A model generated the notes under the pieces. That model was given only the letters and a program-made list of their open reading frames with translations. It did no database searches and was not told where the DNA came from. From an uncultured Prevotellaceae bacterium (GTDB lineage: Bacteria > Bacteroidota > Bacteroidia > Bacteroidales > Bacteroidaceae), in contig CALELI010000049.1 of NCBI GenBank assembly GCA_937902455.1, positions 1-33,855 of the forward strand: a stretch of DNA of 33,855 bases, written 5' to 3'. Below are positions 14,375-22,648 of the stretch, piece after piece. The first letter of the stretch is position 1, and every line of letters begins with the position of its first letter. A program made the translations under genes and the position numbers.

Positions 14375-17093
14375 TGACTAATATTTTCTTTCCGTTCTGG
14401 ATGTAGATGCCTCTGGCTGATGGACGAGCAAAATCGGAAACTTTCCTTCCGCTGAGGTCGTAGAATGCACCGTCGGACGAGAGATAGCCGTTGCCGGCAG
14501 GGATGTTCCCGATACCTACTGGGTTCTCGCCGTCCTGGCTGAGGAAGACGGATGTAAGATAGAGTGTCTCGCCTTCCGTGTCGAATCCGACAGTAGATAC
14601 ATGGCTGAGGTCGAATCCTTCCGGAACGGCACTGAGGTCGATAGCCTGGTGCTTCTCGCTGGTGACAGGAACGACATAGCACCCTGCCTTTTCCTTCATG
14701 GCATCGTATAGGCGGAGCTGAATGTTCTTTGCGGCAGGAGCCTTGCGGAAGTCGAGGACGAGGTACTTGTAGCCTGACAGGTCGGCCGTCTTGCTGAAAT
14801 ACCATCCAGCAACACCGCTCTTGGCTGACTTTATGCAGAGGAGCTGACTTGAAGCAGTACAGCTGCCTTCAAGGAGGATGTTAGGGTCAATGGCAGCCTT
14901 TGTCATAGGGAACATGCCGTCCTCGATTGTGTCGGTACATTCAGGGATGTCGATGCTGCCCTTCTCGAGGCACTTGAGCATACGTTCTGCGTAGCGCTTG
15001 CCTATCATCCTGTAGCCTTCGGCGCTGAAATGGAGTCCGTCGCCAGCCTGAGGGCAGTCCTTGGATGAGATGACATAGGAGTTAGGAATGACGGTAGGGA
15101 GTTTTGCTATCACGGCATTGTGGCCATAGCATGAGCCGCCTACTGCCTGACTCAGCATCTCGCCGGCAAGGAGAGGGATGTCTCTGGCATCAAGTCCGAG
15201 GTCGGTGATGAGGTTGTTGTAGATGAGCTTCACCTTGTAGATCCAGTCCTGCTGGGTGTTGTTCGTCTCTCCCTGATGGAGGAGGAAACCCTTTATGACA
15301 CCAACCTTCTGTGCACGCTTGGCACATTCGAGCAGACGCTGGTAAGGCTGGTTGGCATACTGTGACATATAGCTTCTGAACCAGTCAGCTTCATAGGCAA
15401 GTATCTTGGTTGGATAGTTCACTCCGTAGTTCTTGTCAAGGTATTCGATTGCCGTACCGCCTATTGCCACGTTGATGACACCGACGGTGACGGAATCAGG
15501 CAGGTTGTCGACCATGGTACGTCCGAACCAGTCGGCAGGAGTGAGTCCTGTGCCCTGACGGCAGAGTGGAGGAGTGGCTGTGTACCATTCGTACATCTTG
15601 CGTGCAGGAGAGCTGAAGTTGACGGCAGCCATCATCTTGAAACGGTCGCTGATGCCAGTCTTGTCCTTTGCCTCCGGAGTGGCATTTCCTTCCATGTTCG
15701 ACTGGCCGAAACAGAGGTAAATCTGGAAGTTAGGGTCTGGTCCTTCCTCTTCTTGAACGACTGGGTTCTCGCCGTCCTGACTGAGGAATACAGATGCGAT
15801 GTCGACTGTCTCGCCATTAGTTGCAAATCCTACGGTAGAGATATGTCCGAGGTCAACCGTGGCAGGGACGTCACTGAAGTTGATGACGACACGCTTCTCG
15901 CCTGAAGTGGAGACAACATGGCAGCCGCCCTTTGCCTTCACGGCATCGTAGAGACGAATCTGAATATTCTTTGACGGAGCCTGACGGAAATCAATCACGA
16001 GATATTTGTATGGAGTGAAACTGACGGGCTTGCTGAAATACCATCCTGCCACTCCGCCCTTTGCAGATGTGAGTGAGACGGATGAGGAAGTCACGTCGGC
16101 TGTTCCCTTGAGGAGAATGGACGGGTCAATGGCGGCCTTTGTCATAGGGAATATTCCGTTCCTGATAGTGTCCTTGCACTCGGGAATATCGATACTGCCC
16201 ATTTCCAGACACTTGAGCATCTGTTCGCCGTAACGACGACCGAGCATACGATAGCCTTCTGCCGTGAAGTGGACGTTCTGTCCGTCGGAAAGCGACATAG
16301 GACAGTCCTTGGACGAGATGACATAGGAGTTTGGAATGACTGTCGGGAGCTTTGCAATGATGGAGTTGTGCTGCCAGCAGGAACCGCCTGCTTCCTGGCT
16401 CACGGTCTCGCCGGCAAGGAGAGGGGTGTCTCTGGCATCAAGTCCGAGGTCGGTAAGGAGGTTGTTGTAGATGAGCTTCACCTTGTAGATCCAGTCTTCC
16501 TGACCGTTGTTCGTCTCTCCCTGATGCAGGAGGATTCCCTTGATCACACCTACCTTCTGTGCATTCTTGGCACATTCGAGCAGACGCTGATAAGGCTGGT
16601 CGTTATAGGCTGCCATCTTGGTCTTGAACCATGACTCACTATAGTTGGTGATGTTCCTGTAGTTAGGATAGTTCACCATGTAGTTCTTGTCGAGGAATTC
16701 GATTGCAGTACCGGCTACGGCCACGTTGATGACGCCTACTGTAATAGAGTCGGGCAGGTTCTCTGTCAGGGTGCGGCCGAAATAGTCGACAGGACACAGG
16801 CCTGTCTCTGGCCGGCAGAGGGGTGGTGTGGCCTTGTACCATTTGTAGGTGATGCGCTGAGGTGAAGTGAACTTCACGGCAGCCATCATCTTGAAACGGT
16901 CGCTTATATCCTTCTGGTCCTGAGCCTCAGGAGAAGCCTGGCCTTCCATGTTCGACTGGCCAAGACACAGATAGATATGGTAGTTAGGATTTGGCTGTGC
17001 CATGATCTTTGGGACAACCAAAGTCATGGCACAGAAACACATTGCAAACTGAATAATCCTAACAGACTTGATAGTTATAAATCTATTAGTCAT
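14370..17093 (-). CDS. Tandem SGNH acetylesterase (CE6/SASA-like), T9SS-type tail
   Basis: This 907-residue protein has a signal sequence (about 1-33), then two copies of an SGNH esterase domain plus a beta-sandwich. Copy 1 has G-Q-S-N-M-E-G with S47; copy 2 has the same motif with S465 and D-G-L-H with D685 and H688. Copy 1 has a two-residue insertion in that triad motif (D-G-Q-N-V-H). The family (sialate O-acetylesterase/CE6) removes acetyl groups, in this context probably from xylan. A final segment, Y-D-L-S-G-R-K-V to the end with G-I-Y-I-Q-N-G-K-K, resembles a T9SS sorting signal. The two halves are very similar at DNA level. It lies 15 bp after the split GH43. Confidence 0.86.
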   Translation of the reverse strand: MTNRFITIKSVRIIQFAMCFCAMTLVVPKIMAQPNPNYHIYLCLGQSNMEGQASPEAQDQKDISDRFKMMAAVKFTSPQRITYKWYKATPPLCRPETGLCPVDYFGRTLTENLPDSITVGVINVAVAGTAIEFLDKNYMVNYPNYRNITNYSESWFKTKMAAYNDQPYQRLLECAKNAQKVGVIKGILLHQGETNNGQEDWIYKVKLIYNNLLTDLGLDARDTPLLAGETVSQEAGGSCWQHNSIIAKLPTVIPNSYVISSKDCPMSLSDGQNVHFTAEGYRMLGRRYGEQMLKCLEMGSIDIPECKDTIRNGIFPMTKAAIDPSILLKGTADVTSSSVSLTSAKGGVAGWYFSKPVSFTPYKYLVIDFRQAPSKNIQIRLYDAVKAKGGCHVVSTSGEKRVVINFSDVPATVDLGHISTVGFATNGETVDIASVFLSQDGENPVVQEEEGPDPNFQIYLCFGQSNMEGNATPEAKDKTGISDRFKMMAAVNFSSPARKMYEWYTATPPLCRQGTGLTPADWFGRTMVDNLPDSVTVGVINVAIGGTAIEYLDKNYGVNYPTKILAYEADWFRSYMSQYANQPYQRLLECAKRAQKVGVIKGFLLHQGETNNTQQDWIYKVKLIYNNLITDLGLDARDIPLLAGEMLSQAVGGSCYGHNAVIAKLPTVIPNSYVISSKDCPQAGDGLHFSAEGYRMIGKRYAERMLKCLEKGSIDIPECTDTIEDGMFPMTKAAIDPNILLEGSCTASSQLLCIKSAKSGVAGWYFSKTADLSGYKYLVLDFRKAPAAKNIQLRLYDAMKEKAGCYVVPVTSEKHQAIDLSAVPEGFDLSHVSTVGFDTEGETLYLTSVFLSQDGENPVGIGNIPAGNGYLSSDGAFYDLSGRKVSDFARPSARGIYIQNGKKILVK

Positions 17094-17108
17094 ATTGATT
17101 ACTTTTCA

Positions 17109-17780
17109 TTATTTTGCATCAAACAAATATTTTAAATTCCATTTAGAATTATCCGTACTCATGTCGAATTTTGCAATAGCAGGAGTACAGTCTCCAGCTG
17201 AGATGAGAGCGAGAGAGCCCTTCACGTCTTCGAGACCAGCGAATTTCTGAATCTTAGGCATGATGCGGTAAGTTCCGTCTGTGAGCTGGTCGATGCGCCA
17301 CATCTGTTCCTGTGCACCTGTGTACTTAGGAACTGTGATGACCTCAGCATTTGCATTTACGGCGAGGGCACGCTTTGTACCTGCGATGACAATCTTGTAG
17401 TAAGAACCGCCAAGATAACCTGCAGAGTCAGGGATTGCTGTGATTTCCCACTTCTGATGAGGACGAGCCATGTAGTCAGCCATGCGAGCATAGATTTCGC
17501 CCTTTGGCCATGTGTCGTAGACATCAAGGAGAGTCTGCTGTTCTACTGGTTTTGGAGCACTCTGCTGAGCGGCAGGACGTGCAGCACCCTGAGGAGCGCC
17601 ACCGAAACCGCCGAAACCACCGAATCCGGCAGGGGCACCAGCAGGAGCACCGGCAGGAGCACCAGCAGGAGCACCAGGAGCACCCTGAGCACCAGCAGGA
17701 CGATTAGCAGCCTGTCCGTTTGCAGGACGAGGACCACCGAACGCAGCCATTCCGCCGCCAAAACCACCGAACATACCCAT
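17109..17780 (-). CDS. C-terminal half of amber-split GH43: Gly/Ala/Pro linker plus lectin-like domain
   Basis: This open frame of 223 codons from ATG 17780 has no signal peptide. It begins with Gly/Phe-rich and Gly-Ala-Pro-Ala repeats (about 1-65), then a domain of about 130 residues with Q-M-W-R-I-D-Q-L-T-D-G-T-Y-R-I, reminiscent of ricin-type carbohydrate-binding repeats. It is exactly in frame with the upstream GH43, separated by 26 codons and a single TAG (17859-17861); the intervening codons read E-I-E-S-V-R-R-G-Y-S-L-E-L, which looks like normal protein. I therefore read it as the severed C-terminus of one GH43 protein. As an independent gene it would be cytoplasmic, which makes little sense for this domain. 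Confidence 0.6.
   Translation of the reverse strand: MGMFGGFGGGMAAFGGPRPANGQAANRPAGAQGAPGAPAGAPAGAPAGAPAGFGGFGGFGGAPQGAARPAAQQSAPKPVEQQTLLDVYDTWPKGEIYARMADYMARPHQKWEITAIPDSAGYLGGSYYKIVIAGTKRALAVNANAEVITVPKYTGAQEQMWRIDQLTDGTYRIMPKIQKFAGLEDVKGSLALISAGDCTPAIAKFDMSTDNSKWNLKYLFDAK
17632..17676. repeat. 12-bp in-frame tandem repeat coding Gly-Ala-Pro-Ala
   Basis: Three full units plus a partial one of GGAGCACCAGCA (plus strand) encode the GAPA linker of the split GH43. A 9-bp repeat encoding Phe-Gly-Gly lies next to it at about 17602-17628. Copy number could vary by slippage without changing the frame. Confidence 0.7.
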
Positions 17781-17858
17781 TCCGCCTCTTGCACGCTCGA
17801 TGCGAACGAAGTCGACAGAGAGTTCGAGAGAGTATCCGCGACGTACTGATTCAATTTC

Positions 17859-18782
17859 CTACTTGCCTTCACGGAGGAGTTCACCTGCTACTGGCCAGTC
17901 GTTCACCCAGAGGAGAGGACGGATGCCGAGTGTGCTTCTTCCACCCTGGTCGAAGTCTGCCTCGAAGTGGCAAGACATCTTCTCGACACCTTCTTCAAGG
18001 ATAACGCGTCCGAAGTGGCCCGGACCTGCAAGGCGCTCGCTTGCAGCGATGACCATCTTGCCGCCACCCTGGAGCATGTCGCGACCTACATTGTCGATGA
18101 ACGGACCGTTGACGCTGCGCGAACGACCTACTACGATGTTGTAAGTAGAGTTGACACCATCGCAGCAAGTGCCGTGAGTTCCGAGGAGATAGTACCAGCC
18201 ATTGTGGTAGATCATGTCGGTTGCCTCGCAGTCGATAGCCACGTCCTTTGCCTTGTTGCCCTTTACGCGCTCACCGGTCTTAGGGTCGAGTTCCACCTGA
18301 CGGATGAATCCGAAGTAAGTACCGTAAGTCAGCCAGAGACGACCTGTCTGAGGGTCGAGGAGCAGACCTGCGTCGATTGCGTCACAGTCCTCGAGGTCAC
18401 CTGAATTAGCGACTTCGATTGGCTCTGTGAACTTGAAGTCAGGAGACTTTGGGTCGAGGGTCTTGTTCCACATAGTGACAACATGACCTGCATGGCCACC
18501 ACCAAGACCACCACCTGTAGTACTGTATGCTATGAGATAACGGTCACCAATCTTCATTGCGTCTGGTGCGGCACCGCCACCTGGGCGTTCTGCTCCGCTA
18601 TGCCAGCTCCATCCGTCCTCGGAGATGAGTCCGCCACCTCCTGTACCGAATGTATAATACTTACCGTCACATTCTACCAGAGTAGAAGGGTCGTGAATGA
18701 ATGGTGCACCAATCTGCGCCTGAATCTCTCCAAAACTAAGAGCCATGAGTCCACAGCTCAATGCTAATATCTTCTTATTCAT
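17859..18782 (-). CDS. GH43 glycoside hydrolase, catalytic part, ends at in-frame amber codon
   Basis: This 307-residue protein has a signal peptide (about 1-22, ending I-Q-A-Q) and a five-bladed beta-propeller. The three GH43 acidic residues are in place: H-D-P (D31), A-I-D-A-G (D137) and C-E-A-T (E186). Family members act on arabinose- or xylose-containing polymers; the short loops and size recall arabinanase or arabinofuranosidase types. It ends at TAG 17859-17861 right after E-G-K, where the frame continues without a break into the linker and lectin-like domain. The catalytic domain looks complete, so a shortened active enzyme is plausible. Alternatives are a recent nonsense mutation, readthrough or a sequencing error. 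Confidence 0.85.
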   Translation of the reverse strand: MNKKILALSCGLMALSFGEIQAQIGAPFIHDPSTLVECDGKYYTFGTGGGGLISEDGWSWHSGAERPGGGAAPDAMKIGDRYLIAYSTTGGGLGGGHAGHVVTMWNKTLDPKSPDFKFTEPIEVANSGDLEDCDAIDAGLLLDPQTGRLWLTYGTYFGFIRQVELDPKTGERVKGNKAKDVAIDCEATDMIYHNGWYYLLGTHGTCCDGVNSTYNIVVGRSRSVNGPFIDNVGRDMLQGGGKMVIAASERLAGPGHFGRVILEEGVEKMSCHFEADFDQGGRSTLGIRPLLWVNDWPVAGELLREGK

Positions 18783-18815
18783 AACTTGTTCGATTTAACT
18801 ATAAACTATAAACCA

Positions 18816-19484
18816 TTATTTCACGCTTACTGTGACGTTCTTCACTGGAGTACCGTCCTCGTTGAGGAAACGCAGGCAGAAGTCACTCATACCAGGACCG
18901 TTGATGACGGCACCACGGATGATGTTCTGGCCTTTCTTGAGGGTGAGACGACCAGAAGTGCAGTCGTCCTTTACCATACGGCGGTCACCTGAGAGGATGA
19001 CAGCCTCTTCACCGTTAAGCCACCACATTGAAGCAGAGTTTGAACCTACAGCCATTCTGACGTTCTTGATGTCTTCGTCGCAGTTGATGATGGTTGTTGC
19101 CCAGAAGATAATGCCATAGTAAGTCCACTTGTTTTCAGAAGCGAAACGGAACAGCTTTACATTGAAGAGCTTGCTGTCCATTGCGTGCCATGCGAGTTCC
19201 TGGTCGGCGATAGTAACTTTCTCGCCATCTGCAGGGAATGATGTGAACTTAGGTGCATTAGTAGCGAATGCTTCGCGAATGTAACTGTCTACAAATACCG
19301 TGTTGGAACGGTTCTGTTTTGTGAATGGTTCCAGCAACATCCAGCGACGGATGAAGCCATCCTGATCCGGAGTCATCACCTTTGCTGAAGCCGGTGCAAA
19401 ATAATTTTCAAGCTGAGCCTGTGCTCCAATTGCACCAAATGCCCATATTCCGAGGGCAATGGCAAATAATCTTAATTTGTTCAT
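18816..19484 (-). CDS. Secreted beta-rich protein, possible carbohydrate-binding module
   Basis: This 222-residue protein has a signal peptide (about 1-23, ending A-Q-A-Q). The rest is rich in aromatic residues and beta-strand patterns, with F-I-R-R-W-M-L-L-E-P near residue 44 and M-W-W-L-N-G-E-E-A-V near residue 152, followed by K-K-G-Q-N-I-I-R-G. The last part resembles the galactose-binding-like accessory domain seen in some Bacteroidota xylan esterases. There is no catalytic motif I recognise. It lies between GH43-GH8 (24 bp) and GH43 (33 bp) in the xylan operon, so a xylan-binding helper role is plausible but unproven. Confidence 0.75.
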   Translation of the reverse strand: MNKLRLFAIALGIWAFGAIGAQAQLENYFAPASAKVMTPDQDGFIRRWMLLEPFTKQNRSNTVFVDSYIREAFATNAPKFTSFPADGEKVTIADQELAWHAMDSKLFNVKLFRFASENKWTYYGIIFWATTIINCDEDIKNVRMAVGSNSASMWWLNGEEAVILSGDRRMVKDDCTSGRLTLKKGQNIIRGAVINGPGMSDFCLRFLNEDGTPVKNVTVSVK

Positions 19485-19508
19485 GTCTGTAATATTTTGG
19501 TTAATAAA

Positions 19509-22022
19509 TTATTTTCCGATAACTCTGTAGTTTCCGCTCAGGTGCATGAATGCGAAGAGGCGGAGAAGACTGTCGTAATATTCGTCAAAGAATCCGTCTG
19601 GCAGTGGTTCGAGCTTGGAATCCCACAGCTGCTGAACGAATTCGCGGCTCTTGCCGTGATTGCAGACGAGCGATGCTGCTGCCGAAGTGGCAACGAGTCC
19701 GATGCAGTGGCGCAGTGCCGGAGGGAAATTGCCTGCACGCATCGGGCGAGTAGGGAGTGTTCCGTCGAAATTATACTGATCCACGAACTTGTCTACACCC
19801 TGGAAATAGAGGAAACTCTGGAATGTGTTTCCGTAGTTCTGCTGCCAGTCCTTGTCGGCACACGACCATGAGTAGTCGAGGGCGATGTTCATAGGAACGC
19901 GCCATGAGTCGAAGCGGAAGCCTGGGGAGCCGAAGAACCCGCGGCTCTGTGAACCGTCGTAGTTGTTTGTGTCTGGGTTGAGGCCGTTAGCAGGGTTGAT
20001 GCTCTTGTGGAGATATTCGCGACTCTTCTCGGCACACTGCATCCAGTATTCCGAACGTCCGTCGTTCAGCCACTTTGCCCATACCTCATAGAATGCAGGG
20101 AGGTGGTATGACGGGTCGGTGTAGTTGGCACCGGGAACGAATGTGATGAGCTGTGTCTCAGGGTCGATGAGTGCGCCTGAACCTCTCACGCCTTTCTTGT
20201 TGAACGACTCGTTGATGATGTACTGAGCCTCTGCGAGATAGTTGATGCCAGTGTTGTTGCCCCAGAGGTTTGAGGCGAATATGAGGGAAGTGATGTAATA
20301 GAGTTCACCGTCAGATGCCGGACCGTTGGCGTTGCGGGTTCCGTCGGTCTTGCAGCTCCATGCAAAGTAGCCCTTGCCAGGACCTTCAGTCATCTGCATG
20401 TACTTCTTGCTCCAGCGCCACAGGCGGTCGAAGATGTCCTTGTTGCCGAACTGTACGGCTATCATCATGCCATACGACATTCCTTCTGTGCGGACATCGT
20501 GGTTTTTCACGTCAGAGATGTAACCGAGAGAGTCGCCCACCTCGAAGTAGCACTTGTGAGGTCCGTAGAACACGTCATTGAACACTGACTTCAGCTTTGC
20601 GTCGATTTCCTTCTGGGAAAAGCCCATCTCAGCGAAATAGTTGCGGTACTTTCCTGTCTTCATGCCGCCTTCGCTGAAAGGTGGATTGTTGAAAGTCACC
20701 CAGTCGACTTCTACATCAGAACCTCCTGTGAGTGTCACCTCAAGATTCTGTATGCCCTTAGGGAACTTCGAAACCTTTGCAGTCACTACCTTCCAGTCCT
20801 GAGCCTGAGGAACCTGAACGGTTGCGAATACCTTTGGAGCACCGATGGCGAGTGTGCCACCCTGAGGAGCACGGACTCTAACCTGTACATAGCCCTTCTT
20901 CTTGCCACTGAAGTCAACGGTGTTGAAAGTGACCTTGCCGCCCTTCTTAGGGAAGATGGTCTTCCATCCCATGAAGCAGTTGAGAGTGTCATGATAGTCA
21001 ATATAGGCATCGCCTGAGATAGTGCTGTAACGGTCGATTTCCAGCAGGGCGTCAGCCTTTGCCACACCGATTCCGCGGAGGGTAGGCTTTACCATCTTGA
21101 TGGTTCCGTCCTCGTTGAAGAACAGTGAGTCGGCACATACGGCACGGTTCTTGTCGAAACTTGGGGAATAATGGTTGCAGTGATAGAAGATGTACCACTG
21201 GTCCTTGAAGTTGATAATGGAATGATGGTTCGTCCAGCATCCGTTTGCATGCTCCTCGAAGAACACGCCCTTGAACTCGTAAGGGCCGAAGATGTTCTTT
21301 GCCATGCAGTAGGCCAGCACCTCGGTATTCTCTCTTGCCCAAGGGAAGGTCATATAGTAGTATTCACCCCTCTTGAAGAGGTAAGGACCTTCGGTCAGAC
21401 CCTTTGTAGGAACACCTTCCACCGTGTGGCGCTGGTCGGACAGACTTGTCCAGTCGTCATTCAGCTTGCAGATGACGAAACCTCTTGAAGGCCATACGAG
21501 ATAGCCGCTTCCGTCATCGTCCACGAAGATACAAGGGTCGATACCGCCAACGCCTTCTATTGGCTTTGGCATTACTGTGTAAGGACCTTCAGGCTTGTCG
21601 GCAGTAGCCACACCAACCCTGTAGCCTCCGAATCGCATACCTTCGGTGACCTTCATGAGTGCAGGGAAATAGAAATAATATTTCCCGTTGTGAGGCTTAC
21701 AGTCAGGAGCCCACATGGAATAGGACTTGCTGTTCACCCATTCCACCTCGTTCTGGTCAACAATCTTGCCATGATCAGTCCAGTCCGTCAGGTTCTCGGA
21801 AGAGAACACATGATAGTCGGCCATACAGAACCAATCCTTCCTGCCGTAATCGTCAGGAGCAGGAATGTCGTGAGATGGGAAGACATACACTTTGTCCCCC
21901 ACTACCAAGGCTGAGGGGTCAGCCGAGAACTGATTGCGGATGATAGGATTCTGTGCCATTAGACCTATTCCGCCCACTGCCCAAAAGGCCAGGCATAAAG
22001 CCAGTTTCATAAATCTTTTCAT
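19509..22022 (-). CDS. GH43-GH8 fusion: beta-xylosidase/arabinofuranosidase plus reducing-end exo-oligoxylanase
   Basis: This 837-residue protein has a signal peptide (about 1-23), a GH43 propeller (about 25-320), a CBM6-like beta-sandwich (about 335-450) and a GH8 (alpha/alpha)6 barrel (about 455-830). GH43 acidic residues are D35, D162 (G-I-D-P) and E211 (T-E-G-P-Y). In the GH8 domain R-T-E-G-M-S-Y-G-M gives the general acid E513, and A-S-D-G-E gives D571. The GH8 part resembles Rex enzymes, which release xylose from the reducing end of xylo-oligosaccharides. One protein could thus trim side groups or the non-reducing end and the reducing end together. It is the first gene of the operon, with a -7 box 32 bp upstream. 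Confidence 0.92.
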   Translation of the reverse strand: MKRFMKLALCLAFWAVGGIGLMAQNPIIRNQFSADPSALVVGDKVYVFPSHDIPAPDDYGRKDWFCMADYHVFSSENLTDWTDHGKIVDQNEVEWVNSKSYSMWAPDCKPHNGKYYFYFPALMKVTEGMRFGGYRVGVATADKPEGPYTVMPKPIEGVGGIDPCIFVDDDGSGYLVWPSRGFVICKLNDDWTSLSDQRHTVEGVPTKGLTEGPYLFKRGEYYYMTFPWARENTEVLAYCMAKNIFGPYEFKGVFFEEHANGCWTNHHSIINFKDQWYIFYHCNHYSPSFDKNRAVCADSLFFNEDGTIKMVKPTLRGIGVAKADALLEIDRYSTISGDAYIDYHDTLNCFMGWKTIFPKKGGKVTFNTVDFSGKKKGYVQVRVRAPQGGTLAIGAPKVFATVQVPQAQDWKVVTAKVSKFPKGIQNLEVTLTGGSDVEVDWVTFNNPPFSEGGMKTGKYRNYFAEMGFSQKEIDAKLKSVFNDVFYGPHKCYFEVGDSLGYISDVKNHDVRTEGMSYGMMIAVQFGNKDIFDRLWRWSKKYMQMTEGPGKGYFAWSCKTDGTRNANGPASDGELYYITSLIFASNLWGNNTGINYLAEAQYIINESFNKKGVRGSGALIDPETQLITFVPGANYTDPSYHLPAFYEVWAKWLNDGRSEYWMQCAEKSREYLHKSINPANGLNPDTNNYDGSQSRGFFGSPGFRFDSWRVPMNIALDYSWSCADKDWQQNYGNTFQSFLYFQGVDKFVDQYNFDGTLPTRPMRAGNFPPALRHCIGLVATSAAASLVCNHGKSREFVQQLWDSKLEPLPDGFFDEYYDSLLRLFAFMHLSGNYRVIGK

Positions 22023-22053
22023 TGTATTTGGATATTAATTGCAATATATGTTG

Positions 22054-22061
22054 CAAATTTA
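22054..22061 (-). promoter_or_regulatory. -7 box of the long xylan operon
   Basis: The minus strand reads TAAATTTG, matching TAnnTTTG, 32 bp upstream of the GH43-GH8 start. A TTG lies about 19 bp further upstream as a weak -33 candidate. All six genes down to 10718 have gaps of 40 bp or less (apart from the amber-split stretch), so this is probably the only strong promoter. Confidence 0.65.
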
Positions 22062-22149
22062 CAAAAAAAATCACAATCATCAATCCATAATTACTGTTTT
22101 TTTTATTCTCACAAGTTCGGCAACGATTGTACATCTGAGAAGATAGCAG

Positions 22150-22281
22150 ATACTGCCCCAGCAGACAGCCGTCCTCACCTCAGCAGAGACACCCTCCGCC
22201 ACAAGCTGAAAAACTCTCCGCCACAAGCAGAGAACATCATCCAGACAAGCTGATGATATTTCAACCACAAGCACAGAAAAT
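22150..22281. repeat. Degenerate 22-bp periodic repeat, six copies
   Basis: AGC recurs at 22160, 22182, 22204, 22226, 22248 and 22270, exactly 22 bp apart, within units of consensus CTCCnCCACAAGCAGAGAA. Units 3 and 4 share CTCCGCCACAAGC. A seventh, shifted unit may follow. The 22-bp period is two helical turns. It lies upstream of the xylan operon promoter and is not translated in any convincing frame. Confidence 0.7.
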
Positions 22282-22312
22282 TACCCAGAAGTACTGAGAT
22301 TATTACATCTGC

Positions 22313-22489
22313 ATTAATAACAGATTATATATACGTGTTATTAACAGATACCATATAGCCGTTATTAACAGATACTATATAGCCGTTATTAACAGGTACT
22401 ATATAGCTGTTATTAACAGATAGTATATAGCTGTTATTAACAGGTACTATATAGCTGTTATTAACAGATAGTATATAGTTGTTATTAAT
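22313..22489. repeat. 24-bp tandem array of paired palindromes, about seven copies
   Basis: Six well-conserved 24-bp units occupy 22337-22480, preceded by a degenerate copy at 22313-22336 and followed by a partial one. Each unit contains GTTATTAACAG, and from unit 3 on the junctions create the palindrome CTGTTA-T-TAACAG; the other half, CTATATAG, is also self-complementary in several units. It is AT-rich and lies between the 22-bp repeat and the terminator of the next operon. There are no unique spacers, so it is not a CRISPR array. Confidence 0.85.
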
Positions 22490-22583
22490 GCGAGCATAAT
22501 TTTCTCAGTATGTCTAAGGTGTTTCGTGCCTTTGGCGTGGCAGAGTTGTGCGCTTCATGGCTGGATTCTGTCCTGTATCACAC

Positions 22584-22620
22584 AAAAAAATCAGTGCTCG
22601 CCATGATGACGGGCACTGAT
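22584..22620 (-). terminator. Rho-independent terminator of the GH97-esterase-CBM operon
   Basis: On the minus strand an 11-bp stem with one G-T wobble (22610-22620 with 22590-22600) and a 9-nt loop is followed by a run of seven T (complement of 22584-22590). It starts about 30 bp beyond the stop codon at 22649. Confidence 0.85.
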
Positions 22621-22648
22621 TGTGTGGTTTAGCAATTTGGGTAGTGTG

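Noticed and set aside
17859..17861. Genome-wide recoding of TAG as an amino acid
   Set aside because: TAG ends the LytTR and third FKBP genes at the expected lengths, so it works as a stop in this genome.
22080..22274. Minus-strand open frame of 64 codons in the 22-bp repeat region
   Set aside because: No recognisable domain or ribosome binding site, and its sequence is explained by the periodic repeat.
22313..22489. Tandem array considered as a CRISPR array
   Set aside because: Units abut directly with a 24-bp period and no unique spacers, and there are no cas genes.
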